The notes: generated from the sequence alone by a model not told the origin. Positions 8,998 to 17,502 are shown, counted from the stretch's first letter. The stretch is 39,275 nt of DNA from an uncultured Verrucomicrobiota bacterium (GCA_945613785.1 CALZAJ010000002.1:1-39275); one strand, 5' to 3'. Numbers and translations: made by a program.

Positions 8998-9324
8998 ATG
9001 CAGTTGACGCTTCTGAAATCGAAACTTCACCGAATCCGCGTGACCGAGGCGTGCCTCGACTACGAGGGTTCGCTTTCGCTTGATCCTGACGACATGGAAG
9101 CCGTCGGCATCCTTCCCTTCGAGAAGATCCTTTGCGCTGACGTTGAGAACGGCAACCGCTTCGAGACCTACGCGATCGAGGGCAAGCGCGGAAGCCACGT
9201 CTGTTGTCTCAACGGCGCGGCCGCCCATAAGGGCAAGGTCGGTGACCGTCTGATCGTCATGGCTTTCGCGCAGATGACGCCCGAAGAAGCCAAGGGCTTC
9301 GTTCCCGCGGTCAAGCACTTCTAA
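8998..9324 (+). CDS. panD: Aspartate 1-decarboxylase precursor
   Basis: The 108-residue proenzyme matches PanD with residue-exact landmarks. The self-cleavage site is Gly24-Ser25 in DYEGSLSLD, generating the pyruvoyl group at Ser25. Lys9, Arg54 and Tyr58 (in NRFETYAIEG) are in place, and the NGAAA loop at 72-76 is present. The enzyme makes beta-alanine from L-aspartate for pantothenate and CoA synthesis. The C-terminus is slightly shorter than the 126-residue E. coli enzyme. It is the last gene of the tig-clpP-clpX-panD run; the intergenic distance of 6 nt implies one transcript. PanZ/PanM-type maturation partners are not visible here. Confidence 0.95.
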   Translation: MQLTLLKSKLHRIRVTEACLDYEGSLSLDPDDMEAVGILPFEKILCADVENGNRFETYAIEGKRGSHVCCLNGAAAHKGKVGDRLIVMAFAQMTPEEAKGFVPAVKHF

Positions 9325-9372
9325 TCGCCTTCCGGTCCTTCTTACTCGTTCGTGTAGGTACCCGAAGGAGTA

Positions 9373-9402
9373 TTGGGTCAGCGAGATTTCATCTGTTAAT
9401 AT
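9373..9402 (+). promoter_or_regulatory. Possible promoter for the 1405-residue secreted protein
   Basis: TTGGGT (9373-9378) and TAATAT (9397-9402, with a TG two bases upstream) are 18 nt apart. An AAGGAA at about 9420-9424 lies upstream of ATG 9433. This is pattern matching only. Confidence 0.3.
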
Positions 9403-9432
9403 TTGCGGCATTCTCGTACAAGGAATGTCGCT

Positions 9433-12400
9433 ATGATTTCTAAGATCCTCTCCGTTCTCGCTGTTCTGCCGCTCGCGTCCGCTTTGGCCGGTGTTCTGGA
9501 CTTGACCGGTTCGCTTGAGTATCTCGGGAATCCCGCCGCCAGCCGTTGGCCGACGAGCGCGAAGTCACGTCACGTGCAGGATCTTCAGCCGCATCGGGGT
9601 AAGATCTACACCTCCGGCGGCGAGTGGGGCAACAATACGGGTCCGTGTCCGTGCTTCGCGGTCGATCCCTACTCCGGCGCCTTCGTGAACGAATTTGATG
9701 CCGGTACGGACGCGATCTACGAGTTCAAGGAGTTCTCCGACGGACGCCTCTACACGAGCGCCGTCGATCCCCATGAGAACGCGGCAAACATAGGACACAC
9801 TTTCCGTCGCGGCGCGACGGGCACCTGGTACGCCTACCGTAACTGCCACGGCGGCAATCTCTCGGACCTTGGATCGTCGGGTTATCCGATCCACAACTGG
9901 GACATGGTGGAGTACGGGGACAAGGTCTTCGTCTGCGGCTACGGCATCAGCGGATCGACCAACCGTTGTGAGACCAAGATGTTCAACGCCACGCCGACGC
10001 TGACGTCCAGCAGCCGTAAGGTAGCCGCGGCCTCCTGGACCGATTCCAGCGGCGGAAAGTACAATGCGCCGTACGGCTACTCGCTCTACCGTCGCTTCTG
10101 TGCCTTCCTGCCGTTCGATGACGACCTCTTCTGCGTGACGACGCAGCCGACGCTCAAGAACGACCGTCAGACCTGGAACGAATGGGAGGAATGGCGGTGG
10201 GACGCGTCGCAGAAGCGCTTCAACTGCCAGACCAACACTTGGACGTACATCGCGCCGGGCGTGACGGATTCGATGATGGACATCTTCTCCTACTCGGACG
10301 GCTTGGAGACGCTCCAGCTCTGGCATCCGACGAAGTTCAAGAATCGCGTCCTCTACATCGTCGGCGGACACAACTACAACATCACGCCCATCGCCGCCTA
10401 CAGCGCCGTCAACGAGAACCACACGATCAAGGCGACACGCCTCGACCTCGGCGCAACGTCCGTGAAGCCGTTCGACATCTATGCGACTGCGGACGCCGTC
10501 TATCTCGTCGCCGCGCAGGCCGGCACGACGACGTCGACCGTCACCAACAGCGTCTGGAAGTCGACGGACGGCGTCGCCTTCACGCCGCTCTTCACCTTTA
10601 CCTCGACACGCCAGGCCTCCGCACTCTGCTATTATGACGGCGCGTTCTATTTCGGCATGGGCGCGAACGACTACACGAAGACCTGCTGGCCGAAGGTGAC
10701 GGGAACGGACGTCTCGGGCCGCATCTACCGCGTCCGCCTGCCGCAGGAGGAGAAGCCCTCGGTCGTCGCCGAAACGAATCAGCTCGCGACGGTCGAAGGC
10801 GGACAAGGTACGGTGCGCTTCCGTCTCGCCGCGCCGCCGAGTTCCGCGGTGACGCTCCAGGTGCGTGCGACAGGTGATGCCGCACTGCTCGTCGAGACGA
10901 CAGAGCTGACGTTCTCGTCCGAGGATTGGAACTGCTGGAAGCCGGTCACCTATCGTGTCGCTCAGGACGACGAGCAGGTGGCGCACCAGGTGTCGGCGCT
11001 GGTCTGCGGTTCGGAAGAGGCGTCGGTCACGTCGGCCTCCGTGAGACTGACGATTGAGGACGACGACGCGGATCGGGACGAAGAGTCGACCGATCCCGAT
11101 CCGGGTACGAATCCTGACCCGGGACCTAGTCCGGGCACGGACCCTGAACCGCCGACGACTTCGGTGAACTACTGGATTGCCGCGGAGGGATCGGACGGCC
11201 TTGCGTCGACGGCCGGCAACTGGTCCGCCGGCGTGCCGACGGCAGCGAGCGACATTGTCATCAGTCCGACGAATTCTTCGGTCACGCTCATCTGGGATGC
11301 CGCGGCGCCGCAGACGATCAACTCGTATCGTCAGTACGGACTCACCAATGAAGTCCGCACGACATTCTCAACGGAATTCCCCGTGCTGACGGTGACGGGC
11401 GACATGATCGTCGCGGACGGCGTCCTCACGCATCCGCGCGGTGCGGCAAACGTGAGCGCGAACGTCTCGCGTCTGAAGCTGTCCGTCGGTGGCGACTTCC
11501 TCCTCGGGACAAATGCGACGGTGAACTTGAAGGGCAAGGGACTCGCCGGCGGACAGAAGCCGACGGGTTCGACGGCGGGCAGCCATGCGGCGTCGTGCGA
11601 CGGCTATGCGAAGGTGTACGGCAACGTCTATCGTCCTGAGCATCCGGGTTCGGGCTCGAACGATTCCAACATGTGGGGCGGCGGTGCGTTGTGGCTTGAG
11701 GTCGCGGGCGCGGCGACGATTGACGGCACGATTACGGTCCGTCCGGAGGAGAAGGACGACATCAAGCAGCCCGCGGCGGGTTCGGTCTATGTGAAGGCCG
11801 CATCGTGTGCGGGTTCGGGTCACATCCTCGCGGATTATGCGGCGACGAGTTACTACAAAGGCGGCGCGGGCTCGGGCGGACGCGTCGCGATCGAGCTGAC
11901 GGAGGCGGCGACCCTCGGACTCGCGGAGAGCCACATCAGCGTCCATGGCATCAATGCCGGCGGCGCCAATGGTGGCGGCGGAACGATCTTCGTGAAGACC
12001 GCAGACGCGACGATGCCGAACGGTACGCTCATTCTCGATGACACGCGGGCGAAGTCCTATGGTGCGCGCTGGCACAAGCCGACGGCGGTGACGGCGATTC
12101 CGTCCGGCGAGACCTGGACCTTCGATGCGATCAAGATCAGGAACTACGGCGTGCTGGCGGTTCCGGCGGGCACGAAGCTCGTGTTGCCGAAGGGCGTCGC
12201 ATCCGTGACGGCGAGTTCGCAGCGTCTCGGCGGCATTCTCTATCAGGGAGGCGAGATCGACTTCGGCGAGGGACCGTATGAGTTCGCCCAGCCGTGGATC
12301 TTTCAGGCGAACAAGCCGTACACGTTCAACGGAAACGTGACGGTGAAGGCGGGCGGTGCGCTGGGCTGTCTGCAGTTCATGGGCTCGAACGATCTCTCGG

Positions 12401-13650
12401 ACTTCACGAAGTGCGATGTCATCGTCAACGGCGATCTCACGGTTGAGAAGGGCGGCTACATCTGGGCGGAAAGTGCGGGACCCGACCTGAACATCGACCG
12501 TACGACGAGTGCGTATCACGGCGGACAGACCGGTGTTCTCACGTATGCCGCGGTCTATGATTCGATTCTCGATCCGTCGCTCCCGGGCTGGGGCATGGCG
12601 ACGGGCGACCGTGCGACCTCGCAGCCCGGCGGCGGCGTTCTGAAGCTCACGGTCAACGGCGCGCTCACGGTCGATGGCACGGTGACGGCGTACGCGAACA
12701 AGAATTCAAACAATTCGGAAGGTGCGGGCGGAACGATCAACATCCGGGCGAAGACGCTTGCGGGCGAGGGTTCGATCATGGCGGACTCCTACAAGTTCAC
12801 CTCGCAGCAGTACGCGGGCGGTGGCGGACGCATCGCGGTGCGTCTGTCGGAACAGGCGGTCGGGACGGACGGCATTTTCGCGCGCATCACGGCGAAGGGC
12901 GCGACGGTCGTGACGAGTGGCGGCTACAAGCCGAATCACAGTTCGTCCGCGGGCACGGTCTATCTGCAGGGCAAGGATGACGCCGAAGGCGCGGGTACGA
13001 TTCGCGTGTGTAATGACGGCAACGCGCAATCGGTCGATCCGTACACGCCGTTCCCGTCGAAGGGGAACGGCGCGGAGGCAGTCGATGCGCTCAAGAACGC
13101 TTCGCTCTTCGTCGGCAGCTGCGCGAAGGTAAAGCTCTTCGAGGCGGTTGAGGTTCAGGCGTTGGCGTTCGACGCGACGGGCCGCCTCGATCTCAACGGA
13201 CAGACGCTGACGGTGGCGTCCGCGACGGTGAACGGCGAGACGCTCGCGGCGGGTACCTACAGGGCGGACGCATCGCGCACGTGGCTGGTCGACTCTTCGA
13301 CGGAGGCGGTCGGTCGGCTCGTCGTTGTCGGCGGGACGGCGCCAGGACTCGACCCTGAAGCGGACACACCGATTGTGTCGGGCAGTTCGGTCGGTGTGGT
13401 GACGTCCGGCGGAGGGACGGCGGGTGAGAGCGTGTTTTCCGTTTCGATTGGCAATGTGAAGGCGGGACTGTACTACACGACGTTCATCGCCGAGAATCTG
13501 GGTGACACGTTCAAGGCGTCGGACGGCAGCGTACGGGCGACGGCGGACGGTGGACTTGCCTTTGAACTCCCGACTGGCGGCAAGGCGTCACTCTTCGTGA
13601 AGGTCGTCGTTTCGAGTGCGCCTTATTCGGCGGGAGCGGAATTGAAATAA
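9433..13650 (+). CDS. Large secreted surface protein with Calx-beta-like domain and Gly-rich beta region
   Basis: A 1405-residue exported protein. ATG 9433 (MISKILSVLAVLPLASALAG) gives a clean signal peptide; an in-frame ATG at 9403 would add ten hydrophilic residues. Residues 25-440 form a repetitive beta-rich region with many aromatic pairs (WKSTDGVAF, YDGAFYFGMG) that could be a propeller. Residues 450-550 look like a Calx-beta module: VEGGQGTVRFRLAAPPS to VRLTIEDDDAD. A Pro/Asp/Gly linker (DPDPGTNPDPGPSPG) at about 556-578 separates this from a long Gly-rich, adhesin-like beta segment with two similar GGGG/GSGGR blocks around 780-870 and 1095-1190. The last 80 residues form a separate beta unit ending LFVKVVVSS. 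No catalytic site or LPXTG is seen. A surface or extracellular structural role is inferred. Confidence 0.75.
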   Translation: MISKILSVLAVLPLASALAGVLDLTGSLEYLGNPAASRWPTSAKSRHVQDLQPHRGKIYTSGGEWGNNTGPCPCFAVDPYSGAFVNEFDAGTDAIYEFKEFSDGRLYTSAVDPHENAANIGHTFRRGATGTWYAYRNCHGGNLSDLGSSGYPIHNWDMVEYGDKVFVCGYGISGSTNRCETKMFNATPTLTSSSRKVAAASWTDSSGGKYNAPYGYSLYRRFCAFLPFDDDLFCVTTQPTLKNDRQTWNEWEEWRWDASQKRFNCQTNTWTYIAPGVTDSMMDIFSYSDGLETLQLWHPTKFKNRVLYIVGGHNYNITPIAAYSAVNENHTIKATRLDLGATSVKPFDIYATADAVYLVAAQAGTTTSTVTNSVWKSTDGVAFTPLFTFTSTRQASALCYYDGAFYFGMGANDYTKTCWPKVTGTDVSGRIYRVRLPQEEKPSVVAETNQLATVEGGQGTVRFRLAAPPSSAVTLQVRATGDAALLVETTELTFSSEDWNCWKPVTYRVAQDDEQVAHQVSALVCGSEEASVTSASVRLTIEDDDADRDEESTDPDPGTNPDPGPSPGTDPEPPTTSVNYWIAAEGSDGLASTAGNWSAGVPTAASDIVISPTNSSVTLIWDAAAPQTINSYRQYGLTNEVRTTFSTEFPVLTVTGDMIVADGVLTHPRGAANVSANVSRLKLSVGGDFLLGTNATVNLKGKGLAGGQKPTGSTAGSHAASCDGYAKVYGNVYRPEHPGSGSNDSNMWGGGALWLEVAGAATIDGTITVRPEEKDDIKQPAAGSVYVKAASCAGSGHILADYAATSYYKGGAGSGGRVAIELTEAATLGLAESHISVHGINAGGANGGGGTIFVKTADATMPNGTLILDDTRAKSYGARWHKPTAVTAIPSGETWTFDAIKIRNYGVLAVPAGTKLVLPKGVASVTASSQRLGGILYQGGEIDFGEGPYEFAQPWIFQANKPYTFNGNVTVKAGGALGCLQFMGSNDLSDFTKCDVIVNGDLTVEKGGYIWAESAGPDLNIDRTTSAYHGGQTGVLTYAAVYDSILDPSLPGWGMATGDRATSQPGGGVLKLTVNGALTVDGTVTAYANKNSNNSEGAGGTINIRAKTLAGEGSIMADSYKFTSQQYAGGGGRIAVRLSEQAVGTDGIFARITAKGATVVTSGGYKPNHSSSAGTVYLQGKDDAEGAGTIRVCNDGNAQSVDPYTPFPSKGNGAEAVDALKNASLFVGSCAKVKLFEAVEVQALAFDATGRLDLNGQTLTVASATVNGETLAAGTYRADASRTWLVDSSTEAVGRLVVVGGTAPGLDPEADTPIVSGSSVGVVTSGGGTAGESVFSVSIGNVKAGLYYTTFIAENLGDTFKASDGSVRATADGGLAFELPTGGKASLFVKVVVSSAPYSAGAELK

Positions 13651-13654
13651 TCCG

Positions 13655-13680
13655 TAGGCGCGGTGTCTCCACCGCGCCTA
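13655..13680 (+). terminator. 11-bp perfect hairpin after the secreted-protein gene
   Basis: TAGGCGCGGTG (13655-13665) pairs perfectly with CACCGCGCCTA (13670-13680) around a TCTC loop, 5 nt after the stop codon. Only a weak T-rich stretch follows (CTGTATTTGT), so it may be a terminator or a REP-like palindrome. A related GGCGCGG-n-GTCTCC core occurs inside the histidine kinase gene at 17112-17125. Confidence 0.55.
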
Positions 13681-13692
13681 CTGTATTTGTGA

Positions 13693-13698
13693 TATACT
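13693..13698 (+). promoter_or_regulatory. TATACT -10 box 12 nt before the CNNM gene start
   Basis: TGATATACTTTG precedes ATG 13711, with TATACT at 13693-13698. The same 12-base string recurs at 20555-20566 upstream of the DUF2442 gene. Only a very short leader is possible, and no Shine-Dalgarno site is present. Confidence 0.45.
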
Positions 13699-13710
13699 TT
13701 GGCCAGATAG

Positions 13711-14976
13711 ATGATTGTCTGGTCCATAGTGTGTTTCTCGATATTGTTTTGTCTCTCGGCCTGTTTCTCGGGCTCGGAGACAATTCTGTTTTCATTGACC
13801 GAGGCACAGCGCGCGAACATTCGCGCGCGGGACAACGTTGCAGATCGGCGCATTGCGAAGTGCGTGGAGGATTCGGCGATGCTGTTGTCGACGTTGCTCG
13901 TGGGCAACACGCTCGTCAACTTCGCGATTGCGACCTTGGGCTTCAGCGTGTTCGTCGCACTGATGCCGACGTGGGGCGGCTTTCTTGCTGTCCCGGTGAT
14001 GACGGTCTTCCTGTTGGTGTTTGGTGAGATCACGCCGAAACGTCTGGCGCTTCGATATGCGGAACGGCTGGCGCCGGTGTGTGCGCGGTTTCTGCTGTTC
14101 TGGCGCACGGTTCTGACGCCATTCAACGTGGCGTTTCGATTTTCGTCACGTGCGTTTGCAGGTGCGTTGCAGCGTGAGCGGAGGGCGCTGTCGGACGCGG
14201 AACTGGTATCCGTGTTGGAAGCGGCGGCCGAACGCGGCGAATTCGCGTCCGACGACGCGGAGATGATCGAGGGCGTGCTGCGTCTGTCGGAGCTTCATGC
14301 GAACGACGAGATGACGCCGCGCGTTGACATCGAGGGCTACGACAGCGATTATCCGGAGACGGTCCGCAACGAGCGGCTTCTGTCGTGCCGTCACCGTTAC
14401 CTGCCGGTGTACAAGCGCACGCCTGATGCGATTGAAGGCGTGATCGACACGATGACGGGTGAGATTGAGGATGCGTTGTTCGTGCCCGAGGCGGTGACGC
14501 TCGATGACCTGTTGGTGACCTTCCGCAAGTCGAAGAAGCCGATGGCGATCGTGATCGACGAGTTCGGCGGCACAGCGGGCATCATTACGCTGAACGATGT
14601 GATGGAGATCATCATGGGTCCGGGCGTCTTCGGCAAATCGGATGAGGAGCCGTCGTTGGTGCGCAAGACGCGGAACACGTGGGTGATCGACGGACGCGCC
14701 TCGCTTGACGAGATTAACCGCGAACTGGGCGTCGAGCTCGAGGCCGAGGACGCGGACCGCCTCTCGGGCTGGGTCGCGTTCCATGCCGAACGCATTCCGC
14801 ACGTCGGCCAGCAGATCGAGGCGCAGGGCTGCCGTGCGACGATCCTGAAGCGCCGCAAGCACCGCGTCACGTCGGTGAAGCTCGAGGTGCTCGCCTACCC
14901 GGAGACCGACAGTGACGAGGAGCTCCTCGCGGAAACGGACGAGGCGGTCGAGAAGACTGAGGAGGAGAACCGCTGA
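13711..14976 (+). CDS. CNNM/CorC (HlyC) family membrane protein with DUF21, CBS pair and CorC_HlyC domains
   Basis: A 421-residue membrane protein. The N-terminal CNNM/DUF21 domain (1-150) has hydrophobic segments at about 3-20, 57-84 and 90-107, with SGSETILFSLTEAQRA and the signature GEITPKRLALRYAERLAP at 105-122. A CBS pair follows: the first is degenerate, around MTPRVDIEGYDSDYPE (201-216) and YLPVYKRTPDAIEGVI; the second includes MAIVIDEFGGTAGIITLNDVMEIIMG. The C-terminal CorC_HlyC domain runs from about WVIDGRASLDEINREL to VTSVKLEVL. Family knowledge links these proteins to Mg2+ (or Co2+) efflux, with nucleotide binding by the CBS module. The old 'hemolysin' name is misleading. The stop overlaps the start of the next gene, a DUF21-only paralogue. 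Confidence 0.88.
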   Translation: MIVWSIVCFSILFCLSACFSGSETILFSLTEAQRANIRARDNVADRRIAKCVEDSAMLLSTLLVGNTLVNFAIATLGFSVFVALMPTWGGFLAVPVMTVFLLVFGEITPKRLALRYAERLAPVCARFLLFWRTVLTPFNVAFRFSSRAFAGALQRERRALSDAELVSVLEAAAERGEFASDDAEMIEGVLRLSELHANDEMTPRVDIEGYDSDYPETVRNERLLSCRHRYLPVYKRTPDAIEGVIDTMTGEIEDALFVPEAVTLDDLLVTFRKSKKPMAIVIDEFGGTAGIITLNDVMEIIMGPGVFGKSDEEPSLVRKTRNTWVIDGRASLDEINRELGVELEAEDADRLSGWVAFHAERIPHVGQQIEAQGCRATILKRRKHRVTSVKLEVLAYPETDSDEELLAETDEAVEKTEEENR

Positions 14977-15617
14977 TGGTCACGTTCCTCCTCATCGTCG
15001 CGACCGTCGTCGCCCTTGCCTCCTCCGCCTTCTGCGCGGGCGCCGAGACCGCGTTCATGTCCGTGAGCCGCGGCCGCATTACGCACCTCGCCCGCGCGGG
15101 CAGCGTCGCCGCGACGCGCGTGCAGGCCGCGCTCCGCGAGATGAACGTGACGCTGACGACGCTCCTCATCGGCAACAACCTCTCCAACGTCGCCTTCTCG
15201 TCCGCCGCCGCCGCACTCGGCACGCGGCTCTTCGCGCATTCGCCGGCGGGGCACGCGGGTTGGACCGTCGCGTCCGCGTTCACGGTCCTCTACCTGAGCG
15301 AGTTCCTGCCGAAGCTCTTCTGCTCGACGCGTCCCCTCACGCGTAGCCTTGCGCTCGCCGCGCCGTTCCGCGTCTTCACGCTCGTGCTCTCGCCGCTGAC
15401 GCGCTTGGCGATGGCGATCACGGGGCTTTTCATTCCGAAGGGTGAGACGAAGGAGCGCGTCACGTCCAAGGATTTGCTGCGCATCCTTCAGGACCGCAAG
15501 GACGGCGTCAGGTTGACTGATTTTGAGAGCGCGCTCATCTCGCGCATTCTTGTCATGCGCCGCAAGGGGGAGTTCATAACGGTTGAGGGCATCCTCCGGG
15601 CACTGGATGAGGAATAG
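14976..15617 (+). CDS. DUF21-only CNNM-type membrane protein, short paralogue
   Basis: The 213-residue product starts at ATG 14976, sharing its A with the upstream TGA, so it is translationally coupled to the full-length CNNM gene. It repeats the DUF21 plan: hydrophobic N-terminus MVTFLLIVATVVALASSAFCAGAETAFMSVSRGR, LLIGNNLSNVAF, and SEFLPKLF at the position where relatives have GEITPK. It then ends after a short helical segment (LTDFESALISRILVMRRKGEF) with no CBS pair and no CorC_HlyC domain. It may heterodimerise with the upstream protein. Loss of the regulatory domains looks clean rather than a frameshift, since about 225 nt of repeat-rich noncoding DNA follows. Confidence 0.82.
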   Translation: MVTFLLIVATVVALASSAFCAGAETAFMSVSRGRITHLARAGSVAATRVQAALREMNVTLTTLLIGNNLSNVAFSSAAAALGTRLFAHSPAGHAGWTVASAFTVLYLSEFLPKLFCSTRPLTRSLALAAPFRVFTLVLSPLTRLAMAITGLFIPKGETKERVTSKDLLRILQDRKDGVRLTDFESALISRILVMRRKGEFITVEGILRALDEE

Positions 15618-15679
15618 GGTGTCCCCGGAGGGGGGGGCTTCTTAAACGGCGCCCCAACGGGGCCGCCGCCGCGCCGAAT

Positions 15680-15802
15680 CGCCTCTCCAGCCCTTGTCCT
15701 GGTCGTCCTGGTTGTCCTGGAGGTCCTGTACAACGGCCGCTCAACGCGGCTTCGTTAAGAAGGCGTTGAAAGGCCCTCAAATCGCGGCTTCTCAAACGGC
15801 GC
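15680..15802 (+). repeat. 123-bp perfect direct repeat, copy 1
   Basis: Bases 15680-15802 are identical, by base-by-base reading, to 17349-17471. The unit starts CGCCTCTCCAGCCC, carries four GTCCTG cores at 9-nt spacing (15696-15728), then a hairpin (AACG/CGTT outer and GCCGC/GCGGC inner stem, 15732-15756), then GGCGTTGAAAGGCCCTC and a truncated start of a second hairpin module. Confidence 0.92.
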
Positions 15803-15827
15803 CCTCTTCCCGCGGCCCTCTCTTTGC

Positions 15828-15833
15828 TATAAT
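15828..15833 (+). promoter_or_regulatory. TATAAT -10 box 9 nt before the histidine kinase start
   Basis: A perfect TATAAT lies 9 nt before ATG 15843, with no ribosome-binding site between them: the same geometry as gmk. It predicts a leaderless or nearly leaderless kinase mRNA. Confidence 0.5.
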
Positions 15834-15842
15834 ATCGCCATT

Positions 15843-17336
15843 ATGATCGCCACCATTCTGCTTGCCGCCGCGTTGACGAATGTCACCGGCATTGTGACCT
15901 TTGAGCGCGCGACGTTGCCGTTTGTCTTCATGACCGACAACCAGGGGACGCATTGGCGCGTGGCGATGGAATCGGGAGAACGTCCGAATGTCAAGGTTGG
16001 CGATCTCATCTCGGCGAAAGGCGAGCCGGAAGATTCGATCAAGCGACGCCTCAGGGCCCGCGAGGTATCGGTCACGGGAAACGATCTCGCCAAACTTCCG
16101 CCGCCGCGTGTCGCGACCATTACCGAGATCTTCGAAGAGGTCATGCCCTACGGCGGCACCCCGTTGTATGGTAGCGTGATCGTCACGGAAGGCCTGGTGC
16201 GCGACATCAACCGTCGCCAGATGACAACGCAGCTATTGGTCGGTGAGGGCGACTACAACTTGCAGGTCGAGGTCCCGTGGGTGCTGGAGGAGGCCTTACC
16301 CTCCGAGTTGATCCAAGGTGCCACGGTCCGCGTGACCGGCAACCTCGCCTACACCTCGATTGAGAATCTCGAAGAGGGCGTCTTCGGACGCGCCGAGAAC
16401 ATCGAACTTATTCCCGTCTCAGGAAAGAACATTGAGGTCGTCAAGCGCGCACCATTCTGGACCGCCGAGCGACTGATGCTCGTCTTGGGCGGCATCGGTG
16501 TGTTCACGCTCATCATCCTCGCGTGGGCGGTCACTTTGCGGCGGATGGTCGCCAAGCGGACGCGCGAACTCGGGGAGTCGATTCGCGAGCGTGAGACCGA
16601 ACGAATCGAAGCGGATGCCGCGCGGCGGGAACGCCTGCGACTGGCGGCCGACCTCCATGATGGCTTCCAACAGTATCTCGCTGGCGCCATGTTCCGTCTG
16701 AAGGCTGCGATTAACTATCTGCCGAAAGAGGCAGAGAAGAGCCGTGATCAGCTCGCGAAGGTACAAGACGCCCTGCAGCATACCCAGAACGGACTGCGTA
16801 CGACCCTCTGGGCGATGAATGAGGAAAGCGAAGGACCGGAGTCCCTGATGGATCTCTTCCGCTTTACGGCCCGTCGCATGGGCCACTGGGATGGCGTTGT
16901 CGACATCGCCGCGGAAGGGGAAGAGAAGAAAGTTGCCAGAAAGAGCGCAGGAACGCTTCTTTTGATCATGCAGGAAGCCGTCGGCAATGCCCTGAAGCAC
17001 GGTAAGGCCCAACATGTGCGCGTACGTCTCTCTTTTAACGAAAAATGGCTAAATATGTCCATTATTGACGACGGACAGGGCTTTGCGCCTGAATTTGCAA
17101 ATCGCCCCGTCGGCGCGGGGTCTCCATCGGGCGAATCAAAAACCGCACAAAATTCGCGGTATTCAGCCGATTTTGGCACGATTTCGCTCAACACCTCGGT
17201 CTTGAGTAAGGCCGGTCATTATGGCATGGCCTCGATGGAGCGCCGCACCAATGAACTGGGCGGCAAGCTAGAGGTTTGGTCCAAGGGTGGCCTGGGCACC
17301 AAGTTGGTCTTCACGATCCCCTATACTGTGGCCTAG
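15843..17336 (+). CDS. Membrane sensor histidine kinase (HisKA_3/NarL-type) with OB-like N-terminal region
   Basis: A 497-residue protein. After a short hydrophobic start (MIATILLAAALT), residues 15-195 contain two beta-rich units of OB-like character (VTGIVTFERATLPFVFMTD; GATVRVTGNLAYTS), presumably outside the membrane. One transmembrane helix spans about 211-230. A charged linker leads to the HisKA_3 dimerisation motif ADLHDGFQQYLAGAMFRLKAA, with the phospho-acceptor His272. The ATPase domain shows the N box EAVGNALKHG (Asn382), G1 DDGQGF (409-414) and G2 YGMASMERRTNELGG (460-474). The stretch between G1 and G2 is unusually long, about 40 polar residues, and coincides with palindromic DNA. 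No response regulator is encoded nearby. The gene is flanked by the perfect 123-bp repeat. Confidence 0.87.
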   Translation: MIATILLAAALTNVTGIVTFERATLPFVFMTDNQGTHWRVAMESGERPNVKVGDLISAKGEPEDSIKRRLRAREVSVTGNDLAKLPPPRVATITEIFEEVMPYGGTPLYGSVIVTEGLVRDINRRQMTTQLLVGEGDYNLQVEVPWVLEEALPSELIQGATVRVTGNLAYTSIENLEEGVFGRAENIELIPVSGKNIEVVKRAPFWTAERLMLVLGGIGVFTLIILAWAVTLRRMVAKRTRELGESIRERETERIEADAARRERLRLAADLHDGFQQYLAGAMFRLKAAINYLPKEAEKSRDQLAKVQDALQHTQNGLRTTLWAMNEESEGPESLMDLFRFTARRMGHWDGVVDIAAEGEEKKVARKSAGTLLLIMQEAVGNALKHGKAQHVRVRLSFNEKWLNMSIIDDGQGFAPEFANRPVGAGSPSGESKTAQNSRYSADFGTISLNTSVLSKAGHYGMASMERRTNELGGKLEVWSKGGLGTKLVFTIPYTVA

Positions 17337-17348
17337 CGGCTTCTCAAC

Positions 17349-17471
17349 CGCCTCTCCAGCCCTTGTCCTGGTCGTCCTGGTTGTCCTGGAGGTCCTGTAC
17401 AACGGCCGCTCAACGCGGCTTCGTTAAGAAGGCGTTGAAAGGCCCTCAAATCGCGGCTTCTCAAACGGCGC
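17349..17471 (+). repeat. 123-bp perfect direct repeat, copy 2
   Basis: Identical to 15680-15802. In this copy the hairpin module that is cut short at the end of copy 1 continues: TCCAACG (17472-17478) pairs with CGTTGGA (17485-17491), with an outer AACG/CGTT pair (17464-17467 and 17496-17499). Confidence 0.92.
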
Positions 17472-17502
17472 TCCAACGCAATTTCGTTGGATCGTCGTTC
17501 AA

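Larger units (their letters stand above)
15618..15842. repeat. Repeat-rich intergenic block upstream of the histidine kinase
   Basis: This 225-nt gap holds a G-rich run (15628-15638) and a GCCCC-AAC-GGGGC hairpin (15651-15663). It then holds GGGCCGCCGCCGCGCCGAA, shared with the block after the kinase, and the 123-bp repeat copy 1. The kinase promoter lies at the end. No coding sequence is seen. Confidence 0.7.

Noticed and set aside
9565..10986. Open minus-strand frame of 473 codons
   Set aside because: Arg/Val-rich shadow of the 1405-aa secreted protein, with no start signal.
15680..17471. Composite transposon or insertion sequence
   Set aside because: The 123-bp repeats bracket a kinase gene, but no transposase, terminal inverted repeats or target-site duplication are visible.
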